This document shows, piece after piece, positions 1 through 5,730 of a stretch of 10,040 nt of DNA. A program made the translations under genes and the position numbers. The stretch comes from Candidatus Sordicultor fermentans. GTDB taxonomy: Bacteria; Atribacterota; Atribacteria; Atribacterales; Caldatribacteriaceae. The notes under the pieces are model-generated. The model had not been told where the DNA came from. It searched no databases and saw only the letters and a program-made list of their open reading frames with translations. The DNA lies in NCBI GenBank assembly GCA_002385475.1, contig DGDO01000087.1, positions 1-10,040 on the forward strand. Reading direction: 5' to 3'. Within the stretch, counting starts at the first letter, position 1, and the number at the start of each line of letters is the position of its first letter.

Positions 1-1069
1 TTCCCACCACAGAAACTTTCTCTCTTTCTCCTGCTACTCGATTACCAATGTGAGCTTGATATTTAGCACCGTATAAAACAGGACGAGGGTTATCGGTCAT
101 TCCTCCGTCTACAGCCACATATTTTTTAATTCCCGGAATCTCTTTCACGCTCCCCACGCGGTAAATGGTGCTACCGGCAGTATTAACGACCGATCGACCC
201 GGCTCTATATAAAGACGAGGTAAAGGATAAGAAAGCTCCCCGCACATTTCCTTTACTTTTTCACTTATTTCCTTTACATAAAAATGAGAAGAGGGAAAAC
301 GGCTTTTTTCCTCATCTGTATAAGGAACTCCTAATCCTCCTCCCAGGTCTAATTCTCGAAACACAAAACCGTGCTTTTTCCTAAAATCAACCATAAATTG
401 GAGCATAACTTCTGCCGCCTTCAAAAAAGGCTCTATATGGTCAATTTGTGATCCAATATGACAGTGTAGACCCCACACTTCTAAATCTTCCGACTGAATT
501 GCTTTTAATATAGCATTTTCTGCCTCTCCTAAGAGAAAACCGAACTTACTATCGATTTTACCGGTGGTGATATACTGATGAGTGTGGGGGTCAACTCCGG
601 GGGTGAGACGAAAAAAAAGAGGGACTTTGTAAGAAGCATACGATGAAGCTTCCTCCAAGAGAAGATTTAGCTCTATTTCGTTATCTACCACCCACCGCCC
701 TACTCCCTCCCGGAGAACCAGGCGGCGTTCCTCATTAGTTTTATTATTACCATGAAAGATAATTTTCTCTACCGGGAAATTAGCGGTAGAGGCCAGATAA
801 TACTCTCCTCCTGACACTACATCCAACCACCAATCTTCCCCTTTTATTATGGAGCACAAAGCCGAACACAAAAAAGCCTTACCTGCATAAGCCAGGGAAA
901 AATGGGGATAGTTTTCCCTGAAACTTTTCTCATATTCCTGCATATTAGAACGGAGTAGAGCCTCATCATAAACATAAAGAGGAGTCCCCATAGTTTGAGC
1001 TAAATTTACTACATCACATCCGGCAATTTCTAAGTGATTATCCTTGTTGATACTTTTATTCCCCAGCAT
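1..1069 (-). CDS. lysA: Diaminopimelate decarboxylase, C-terminal part cut by window edge
   Basis: This PLP-dependent fold-type III enzyme decarboxylates meso-diaminopimelate to L-lysine, the last step of the DAP pathway, in the cytoplasm. I translated 356 codons with no stop. The PLP-binding lysine is K64 in AYAGKAF. The barrel motifs HGNNKT, HCHIGSQ and ELDLGGGLGVPY follow in order, then EPGRSVV. The conserved VDGGMTDNPRP and YGAKY lie near the visible end. The catalytic CESGD motif and the C-terminal beta domain should follow immediately beyond base 1; family members are usually about 400-450 residues, so roughly 60-90 are missing. The ATG at 1069-1067 is chosen because GGAGG sits six bases upstream. 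An in-frame ATG at 1129 would add 20 residues but has no properly spaced ribosome binding site. The gene is probably transcribed from its own promoter in the preceding 186-bp gap. Confidence 0.97.
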   Translation of the reverse strand, partial: MLGNKSINKDNHLEIAGCDVVNLAQTMGTPLYVYDEALLRSNMQEYEKSFRENYPHFSLAYAGKAFLCSALCSIIKGEDWWLDVVSGGEYYLASTANFPVEKIIFHGNNKTNEERRLVLREGVGRWVVDNEIELNLLLEEASSYASYKVPLFFRLTPGVDPHTHQYITTGKIDSKFGFLLGEAENAILKAIQSEDLEVWGLHCHIGSQIDHIEPFLKAAEVMLQFMVDFRKKHGFVFRELDLGGGLGVPYTDEEKSRFPSSHFYVKEISEKVKEMCGELSYPLPRLYIEPGRSVVNTAGSTIYRVGSVKEIPGIKKYVAVDGGMTDNPRPVLYGAKYQAHIGNRVAGEREKVSVVG

Positions 1070-1075
1070 TTCCTT

Positions 1076-1080
1076 CCTCC
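1076..1080 (-). promoter_or_regulatory. Shine-Dalgarno site that decides the lysA start
   Basis: Read on the minus strand, GGAGG is followed by six bases and then the ATG at 1069. This spacing is near ideal and favours the 1069 start over the upstream in-frame ATG at 1129. Confidence 0.8.
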
Positions 1081-1147
1081 CGCTTTTTAGTTTCCACAGT
1101 TGGAGTGGTTTTGAAGATAGGATATTCATTCTCCATACCCACTACGA

Positions 1148-1177
1148 GAAAATTGGTTTTCTAAACCTCCAATTTTC
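1148..1177. repeat. Inverted repeat at predicted lysA transcript start
   Basis: The 9-base arms GAAAATTGG (1148-1156) and CCAATTTTC (1169-1177) are perfect reverse complements around a 12-base spacer. The spacer lets a second pairing form (GGTTT with AAACC around a TCT loop), so an RNA hairpin with a small bulge is possible. No T-run follows it on either strand, so it does not look like an intrinsic terminator. It begins immediately downstream of the predicted lysA -10 box, where an operator or a 5'-UTR hairpin would be expected. The binding protein or ligand is unknown; it does not resemble the much larger lysine riboswitch or a T-box. Confidence 0.6.
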
Positions 1178-1181
1178 GTCA

Positions 1182-1210
1182 ATTATAAAACAGATTAAAA
1201 TTATGGTCAT
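1182..1210 (-). promoter_or_regulatory. Predicted sigma-A promoter for lysA
   Basis: On the minus strand a perfect TATAAT (1187-1182) is preceded, after exactly 17 bases, by ATGACC (1210-1205), which matches four of six positions of TTGACA. The predicted start falls near 1175, giving a 5' leader of about 105 bases. The leader begins in the inverted repeat at 1148-1177. This is a consensus match only; the surroundings are AT-rich, so chance matches are possible. Confidence 0.5.
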
Positions 1211-1255
1211 CCACATAAACATTTATAAAAAAGAGCACTGCCCCGGGGGGGTGAA

Positions 1256-2815
1256 TTAAGCCTCTGGAGTGGTTCCCAGCCTAGTAGAAACCCGATGCAT
1301 CAGATCTCGGAGTTGCCAGTAACTTTTAACATATTGCTCATAATAAAAATGATAAATCTCCCTGTTCTGTTGGCAAGGATATATTTGACCTGATATTTGC
1401 ACCATTTTGAGGGTAGCTTCGGGAATACTTCCATAAAAACCCACTCCCACAGCGGCATAAATTGCCGTTCCTAAGGTACTGGCTTCTTCCACAGTGGTCA
1501 GGTAAATAGGAATATCAGCCACATCAGCATGAATTTGTAACCACAGTTTACTCCTCGCTCCCCCTCCACTTACATATATCTCCTCCGCCTGAAAACCATC
1601 CCGGGCTAAAGTTTCCAGAATATGAAATGTTCCGTAAGCTGTGCCTTCGTATATAGCCCGCAAAATATGAGCTCGGGTATGACTCAGAGAAAGCCCCCAA
1701 ATGGCACCTCGAGCCAGAGGATCCTGATAAGGACTACGGTTACCCTGGAAATTATCTAACACTAAAAGACCATCAGAACCGGGAGAGATTTGAGCCGCCA
1801 TCCTATCCATAGCATCAAAAATGTTCTCCAATTCTTCTCTTTCTCTGAACTCCTCCTGCAGAAAATTATCCCTAAACCATTTGATGATAGAGCCGGTTGA
1901 GCTCTGTCCTCCCTCTAAAATCCACATATCAGGTAGTACTGCTCCCTGGTAAGGTCCCCAGATACCGGTACTGAAAATAGGACTATCAGACAGAGCCAGA
2001 TGACAGGTAGAAGAACCAATTACCATGGCTAATCTATGAGGATGAACTACATCTAATCCTACCATAGCAGCATAAGCATCTATCCCTCCTTGAATAACAG
2101 GGATACCCGGGATAAGTCCTAAATCAGAAGCTGCTCTTTTGGTTAGCTCCCCTACTCTTTCCCCTACCGGGATTAAATCCCGGGGCCACTTATCCAGCAA
2201 TTCTTCAAAGTTAAGTTCTCGCAATAAAGAAACTGGCCACCCTCCTTCAGGGGGACAATAATTCCATTTACAAATAGCATTATTCAAGGAAGTTACCCAG
2301 CGATCAGTAAGTTTAAAAACTATCCAATTCTGGCATTCTACCAAATAGTCAGAGTTAGCAAAAACATCAGGTAAATTCTCCTTAAGCCACAAAGCCTTTG
2401 GAATCATCCACTCCGGCGATTCACTCCCTCCTGCATAGCGAAGAACAGGGTTATGAGTAGCATTAATTCTCTCTGCTTGCTCAAAAGCCCGGACATCCAT
2501 CCACATAATGGCCCGGTGTTTAGGATTACCAAATTGGTCTACAGGAAGCACGGTGCAAGAACTAGCACTCACGCTCAAGGCGGCAATCTCTTCCGGTTGC
2601 ACTTCTCCCTGTATAACGCAGCGACGAACAGTATCTTGAATCGCTTTCCACCAATCAGCAGGATCTTGTTCTGCCCATCCCGGACGAGGATGATGTTCAG
2701 GATAAGAATAGAAAGAAAGAGCTACCACATTACCACGAGCATCAAAGATACCACTTCGCAATCCTTGAGTTCCCACATCAATACCTAAAAAATAAGGTGG
2801 TTTGGTATTCGGCAT
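1256..2815 (-). CDS. FGGY-family carbohydrate kinase (probable pentulose kinase, YpCarbK/D-ribulokinase-like)
   Basis: This is a 519-residue cytoplasmic ATP-dependent sugar kinase. The first actin-like domain opens with LGIDVGTQGLRSGIFD (10-25), the phosphate-binding loop. GWAEQDPADWW (46-56) is the usual FGGY motif. The catalytic base is probably D246 in QGGIDAYA. IGSSTCHLALS (266-276) and GIWGPYQGAVLP with EGGQSS (284-306) resemble the ribulokinase/YpCarbK-like branch more than xylulokinase or glycerol kinase. The second ATP-domain signature is VSGGGARSKLWLQIHAD (415-431). Length fits the family (about 500-550). The ATG is preceded by GGAGG with 10 bases between. No isomerase, epimerase, transporter or sugar regulator lies next to it here, so the substrate (ribulose, ribitol-derived or another ketose) cannot be named. 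It diverges from the Mut7-C gene across 52 bp containing a palindrome. Confidence 0.9.
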   Translation of the reverse strand: MPNTKPPYFLGIDVGTQGLRSGIFDARGNVVALSFYSYPEHHPRPGWAEQDPADWWKAIQDTVRRCVIQGEVQPEEIAALSVSASSCTVLPVDQFGNPKHRAIMWMDVRAFEQAERINATHNPVLRYAGGSESPEWMIPKALWLKENLPDVFANSDYLVECQNWIVFKLTDRWVTSLNNAICKWNYCPPEGGWPVSLLRELNFEELLDKWPRDLIPVGERVGELTKRAASDLGLIPGIPVIQGGIDAYAAMVGLDVVHPHRLAMVIGSSTCHLALSDSPIFSTGIWGPYQGAVLPDMWILEGGQSSTGSIIKWFRDNFLQEEFREREELENIFDAMDRMAAQISPGSDGLLVLDNFQGNRSPYQDPLARGAIWGLSLSHTRAHILRAIYEGTAYGTFHILETLARDGFQAEEIYVSGGGARSKLWLQIHADVADIPIYLTTVEEASTLGTAIYAAVGVGFYGSIPEATLKMVQISGQIYPCQQNREIYHFYYEQYVKSYWQLRDLMHRVSTRLGTTPEA

Positions 2816-2850
2816 AATTTTCAGACCTCCACAACAGCAAATTACTTTAT

Positions 2851-2870
2851 CATGTTAAAATAATAACATG
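2851..2870. promoter_or_regulatory. Palindrome in divergent intergenic region, overlapping a start codon
   Basis: CATGTTA (2851-2857) and TAACATG (2864-2870) are perfect 7-base reverse complements around AAATAA. The right arm includes the ATG of the Mut7-C gene (2868-2870). On the plus strand, TAAAAT (2856-2861), five of six matches to TATAAT, lies inside the palindrome six bases before that ATG. On the minus strand, TATTAT (2865-2860) also falls inside it. I found no convincing -35 box on either side. The layout would suit a repressor acting on one or both divergent genes, but the operator role is inferred. Confidence 0.4.
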
Positions 2871-3317
2871 GTTTTCCCCAAATTTTTAGCTGATTGCATG
2901 TTAGGTAAGTTAGCTCGATGGCTGAGAATTTTAGGATACGATACCAAGTACTCCCGATATCTGGACGACCCCAAAATAGTAGCATTAGCCCGTTTTGAAC
3001 ATCGAATTCTTCTCACCAGAGACAAAGCTTTAGCAGAAGGTGCTTCTGATGTTGCTTACCTCATCTCTTCTTCCCGGGTAGAAGAACAAGTTCAAGAAGT
3101 CATAAAAGCTTTTCATCTTCCTTATCCTACTCCCTTTCCCCGTTGCCCCCACTGCAATGAACTACTCTTTGACATCTACCAGGAAGAAGCTAAGAGAGAA
3201 GTCCCTCTTTTCGTTTCTTTAACCTTTTCTCAATTCAAAAAATGTCCTCAATGTCATCGAATATATTGGCCAGGAACTCACTGGCAGAGAATAATCCAAA
3301 CTCTCTCGAGCTCCTGA
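2868..3317 (+). CDS. Mut7-C family protein: PIN-like RNase domain with zinc ribbon
   Basis: This 149-residue cytoplasmic protein belongs to the Mut7-C (formerly DUF82) family, predicted PIN-fold RNases named from the C-terminus of Caenorhabditis MUT-7. The N-terminal motif FLADCMLGKLARWLRILGYD (6-25) is the family hallmark. D9 and D52 (in LLTRD) are likely metal-binding acidic residues. A C-terminal zinc ribbon is formed by CPHC (93-96) and CPQC (126-129), ending with the typical IYWPGTHW. Length is normal for stand-alone members. The ATG at 2868 fits the expected N-terminus, yet no Shine-Dalgarno is visible upstream. A -10-like TAAAAT six bases before it suggests a leaderless transcript. No partner antitoxin gene adjoins it, so I would not call it a toxin. 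The RNA target is unknown. Confidence 0.9.
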   Translation: MVFPKFLADCMLGKLARWLRILGYDTKYSRYLDDPKIVALARFEHRILLTRDKALAEGASDVAYLISSSRVEEQVQEVIKAFHLPYPTPFPRCPHCNELLFDIYQEEAKREVPLFVSLTFSQFKKCPQCHRIYWPGTHWQRIIQTLSSS

Positions 3318-3327
3318 CCTCCCAAAA

Positions 3328-4521
3328 CTATTTATCCTGTAATACTTCCACTCCGGGTAAAACTCGCCCTTCTAAAAACTCTAAAGAAGCACCGCCACCG
3401 GTAGAAATATGAGTAATTTTATCTTCTACCCCTGCCTTCTTAATAGCAGCTATAGTATCTCCACCGCCTACTACACTCGTAGCACCGCTTTGGGCAATCT
3501 TTTTGGCTATGGCCACTGTCCCTCGAGAAAAAGGCTCTATCTCAAAAACCCCGAGAGGTCCATTCCAGAAAATAGTTCGAGCTTCCTGAATGTAACGACC
3601 AAATTTCTCCACCGTTTCTGGACCAATGTCAAACCCTGCCATATCAGGAGGGATCTGGTTCCACTTTACCACCTTATACTCTACCCCTTCTTTAGCTTCC
3701 GGAGCCACTACAAAATCTTCTGGAAGCTCCAGACGCACTCCTCTTTCTCGAGCTATCCGCATAACATCAGAGGCTTCTCCTATCATAGATTCTTCCACAA
3801 TAGAATTACCCACTTCATAGCCTAAAGCTTTAACAAAAGTATAAGCCATCCCTCCTCCCAAAAGAAGAACGTCAACTTTTTCCAGAAGCCTTCTAATCAC
3901 TCCAATTTTACTTGACACTTTGGCTCCTCCTAGGATAGCCAAGAACGGTCGCACCGGATTATTGAGTTTTTCCCCCAGAACTTCCAGCTCTTTCTCCATC
4001 AAAAACCCGGCATAGGCAGGCAAAAACTTAGCCACTCCGGCAGTGGAAGCATGGGCTCGGTGAGCAGTTCCAAAAGCATCATTAACGTAAATATCAGCCA
4101 AGCGAGAAAGAGCTCGAGCAAACTCTTCATCGTTGGCTTCTTCTGCGGGATAGAAGCGGATATTTTCGAGAAGAAGTATTTCCCCTTCTTTTAGCTTAGA
4201 AACCGCCTCTTCCACTTTTTCTCCTATACAATCATCTACTTTATAAACTTTTTCCCCTAAGAGTTCTTCCAGCCGCCGGGCCACAGGATCCATTTTAAGT
4301 TCTTCAGTGAATTTGCCTTTAGGGCGGCCCAGATGAGAAACCAAAATAACTTTAGCTCCTCTTTCTTTAAGATACTTTATAGTAGGCAAACTTTCTACAA
4401 TCCTCGTATCATCGGTAATCTGCCGGTTTTCATCCAGAGGAACATTAAAATCCACTCTCACCAGTACTCTTTTTCCTTTAAGCTCTTCTTGAGGAATATC
4501 TCGAATGGTTTTCTTATTCAT
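3328..4521 (-). CDS. pgk: Phosphoglycerate kinase
   Basis: This 397-residue glycolytic enzyme transfers phosphate between 1,3-bisphosphoglycerate and ADP, reversibly making 3-phosphoglycerate and ATP in the cytoplasm. All landmark motifs are present in order: RVDFNVPLD (22-30), SHLGRPKG (62-69), LLENIRFYPAEE (117-128), NDAFGTAHRAHAST (147-160), GGAKVSSK (198-205), GPLGVFE (321-327), GGGDT (352-356) and STGGGASLE (373-381). Length is standard and no key residue is missing. The ATG has GGAGG nine bases upstream, placed just after the stop of the CBS-domain gene (15-bp gap), so the two are almost certainly cotranscribed. Its usual neighbours gap and tpiA are absent from both sides in this window. 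The stop codon is only 10 bp from that of the convergent Mut7-C gene, and no terminator is visible between them. Confidence 0.98.
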   Translation of the reverse strand: MNKKTIRDIPQEELKGKRVLVRVDFNVPLDENRQITDDTRIVESLPTIKYLKERGAKVILVSHLGRPKGKFTEELKMDPVARRLEELLGEKVYKVDDCIGEKVEEAVSKLKEGEILLLENIRFYPAEEANDEEFARALSRLADIYVNDAFGTAHRAHASTAGVAKFLPAYAGFLMEKELEVLGEKLNNPVRPFLAILGGAKVSSKIGVIRRLLEKVDVLLLGGGMAYTFVKALGYEVGNSIVEESMIGEASDVMRIARERGVRLELPEDFVVAPEAKEGVEYKVVKWNQIPPDMAGFDIGPETVEKFGRYIQEARTIFWNGPLGVFEIEPFSRGTVAIAKKIAQSGATSVVGGGDTIAAIKKAGVEDKITHISTGGGASLEFLEGRVLPGVEVLQDK

Positions 4522-4536
4522 CTTCCTGCACCTCCC

Positions 4537-4971
4537 TTATTTTTTTTCCATAAAATATTGCAAGACGCTATTGTGATTTATCACCCCTACAATTTTCCCT
4601 CCCTGCATCACGGGCACAAGTTCCAAATCAGTATCAAGCAGTAAATCTATAGCCTCTTCCAACCCTTCGTCTGCTTCCAGATAATCAAAATCAGCACTCA
4701 TAAATTCGGAAACTTCCCGAGAGGAAAAATCCTTGATTTTTTCTCTAATGGCGACTACAAAGTTACCAGTAATAGCTACTTCTTTTTGAGCTAATTCTAT
4801 AACCTGCCGGAAAAAAACGGAAGAAGAAAAGTAGCCCACGGCTCTTTGTTCCAAGTCTACAACAGGTGCTCCACTAACTTTTCTCCGGGCCAAAAATCTT
4901 ATGACATCAGCAATCAGATCAAAGTCGTTTACCATAATAACCTCAGGTAACATAATTTCTTCTACCAACAC
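4537..4971 (-). CDS. Tandem CBS-domain protein
   Basis: This 144-residue protein is essentially two CBS domains and nothing else: CBS1 spans about residues 1-55 (VEEIMLPEVIMV, then KVSGAPVVD) and CBS2 about 86-140 (VSEFMSADFDYLEADE, then LELVPVMQGGKIVGVI). Tandem CBS pairs of this kind (Bateman modules) commonly bind adenine nucleotides, S-adenosylmethionine or other ligands and act as sensors. The ligand and partner cannot be told from sequence. The linker (about 56-85) is charged and probably helical. The start is GTG at 4971, supported by GGGAGG nine bases upstream and by the first CBS motif beginning at once. Placed 41 bp after the rhomboid gene and 15 bp before pgk, it may report energy state to one of its neighbours, but this is inference. 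Confidence 0.9.
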   Translation of the reverse strand: MLVEEIMLPEVIMVNDFDLIADVIRFLARRKVSGAPVVDLEQRAVGYFSSSVFFRQVIELAQKEVAITGNFVVAIREKIKDFSSREVSEFMSADFDYLEADEGLEEAIDLLLDTDLELVPVMQGGKIVGVINHNSVLQYFMEKK

Positions 4972-4980
4972 TTAACCATT

Positions 4981-4986
4981 CCTCCC
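4981..4986 (-). promoter_or_regulatory. Shine-Dalgarno supporting the GTG start of the CBS gene
   Basis: GGGAGG on the minus strand is nine bases from the GTG at 4971. An out-of-frame ATG at 4979 sits only one base after the site and opens a five-codon ORF, so it is unlikely to compete. Confidence 0.65.
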
Positions 4987-5012
4987 TATCGATTTATTAC
5001 TCTCTATAGTTA

Positions 5013-5696
5013 TCACCAATAGACCTGACGTTCATAGTGATTGGAAGCTATTTTACACCATAAGCAACCCATAGCAAACCCCCCCAGATGAGCAAACCAC
5101 GCTGTTCCCCCCAAAGTGGGAGAAAGAAGAGAAGTCAAACTATAAATTAATTGGAAAAAAACCCAGATGCCCAGAAGCAGAGCCGCCGGAACTCGAACCA
5201 CAGTAAAGAAAAACCCCCATAGCACCAAAACCAGCACCCGAGCAAAGGGAAAAAGTATTAAATATCCACCCATCACTCCACTTATAGCACCACTTGCTCC
5301 CACTGTAGGAATAGTAGAGAAAGGGAAAATCAGAGCATGAGAGAGGCCTGCCACGAGACCACAGCCCAAATAGAATAGTAAAAAATGAAAATGGCCTAAA
5401 AAATCTTCCACATTGTTGCCAAAAATCCAGAGATAGAGCATGTTAGACAGAAGATGGAAGAGATTACCATGAAGAAACATAGAAGTAAAAATAGTGAGAA
5501 AAGGGTGGATAAAAGGACTTAAAGGACGAACTTTACCCCATAAAACTGCCGGAACCAATCCCGCCTGGAAAAAGAAAGTTTCCAGCTGAGGACCTAAGAG
5601 TAATTCGTAAATAAAACATACCACATTAGCTACAATGATAGATACAGTTACTATAGGAAGCTTCTGGGTTGGTAACTCATCTCTAATTGGTATCAT
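5013..5696 (-). CDS. Rhomboid family intramembrane serine protease
   Basis: This 227-residue polytopic membrane protease cleaves transmembrane substrates within the bilayer. The catalytic serine is S135 in GASGAISG, and the catalytic histidine is H203 in AWFAHLGG. The HGNLFHLLSNM stretch (76-86) supplies the conserved H81 and N85 that help form the oxyanion hole. Hydrophobic segments near 14-34, 66-90, 104-122, 129-150, 152-168, 171-190 and 198-214 give the six-to-seven-helix rhomboid core. The short N-terminus MIPIRDELPT is typical of the bacterial GlpG/YqgP-like soluble start before TM1. The ATG at 5696 is the only reasonable start: an in-frame TAA lies two codons upstream. No close Shine-Dalgarno exists; the nearest GGAGGG is 20 bases away. 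The substrate is unknown. Confidence 0.95.
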   Translation of the reverse strand: MIPIRDELPTQKLPIVTVSIIVANVVCFIYELLLGPQLETFFFQAGLVPAVLWGKVRPLSPFIHPFLTIFTSMFLHGNLFHLLSNMLYLWIFGNNVEDFLGHFHFLLFYLGCGLVAGLSHALIFPFSTIPTVGASGAISGVMGGYLILFPFARVLVLVLWGFFFTVVRVPAALLLGIWVFFQLIYSLTSLLSPTLGGTAWFAHLGGFAMGCLWCKIASNHYERQVYW

Positions 5697-5701
5697 AATT
5701 T

Positions 5702-5730
5702 ACAATAACACAACTACCCTCCTCAATCAA
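5702..5730 (-). promoter_or_regulatory. Possible internal promoter before the rhomboid gene
   Basis: On the minus strand TTGATT (5730-5725) and TATTGT (5707-5702) are separated by exactly 17 bases; each matches four of six sigma-A consensus positions. Transcription would begin at or next to the rhomboid ATG (5696), giving a leaderless message, consistent with the missing Shine-Dalgarno. The -35 box overlaps the hemW stop codon. The match is weak and could be chance. Confidence 0.3.

Noticed and set aside
1127..1129. Upstream in-frame ATG as the lysA start
   Set aside because: It would add 20 residues not expected in the family, and the only purine-rich stretch abuts the ATG, whereas 1069 has a perfectly spaced GGAGG.
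1231..1250. Possible terminator after the FGGY kinase: C7-G4 run followed by TTTTTT on the minus strand
   Set aside because: The best hairpin is only four G-C pairs with a three-base loop, and eight bases separate it from the T-run. This is too weak to call an intrinsic terminator.
1044..1259. Plus-strand 71-codon open frame over the lysA start and upstream gap
   Set aside because: The peptide is low-complexity and unlike any family I know, and the frame overlaps the lysA start on the other strand and covers its promoter. It is a chance ORF.
2453..2788. Plus-strand ORF inside the FGGY kinase, and similar plus-strand ORFs inside pgk and lepA
   Set aside because: All lie antisense to well-conserved enzymes and have no recognisable motifs; they are shadows of the real genes.
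2868..3317. Mut7-C gene as a toxin of a toxin-antitoxin pair
   Set aside because: The PIN-like fold invites the idea, but no small antitoxin gene adjoins it, and the zinc ribbon with YWPGTHW fits the stand-alone Mut7-C family.
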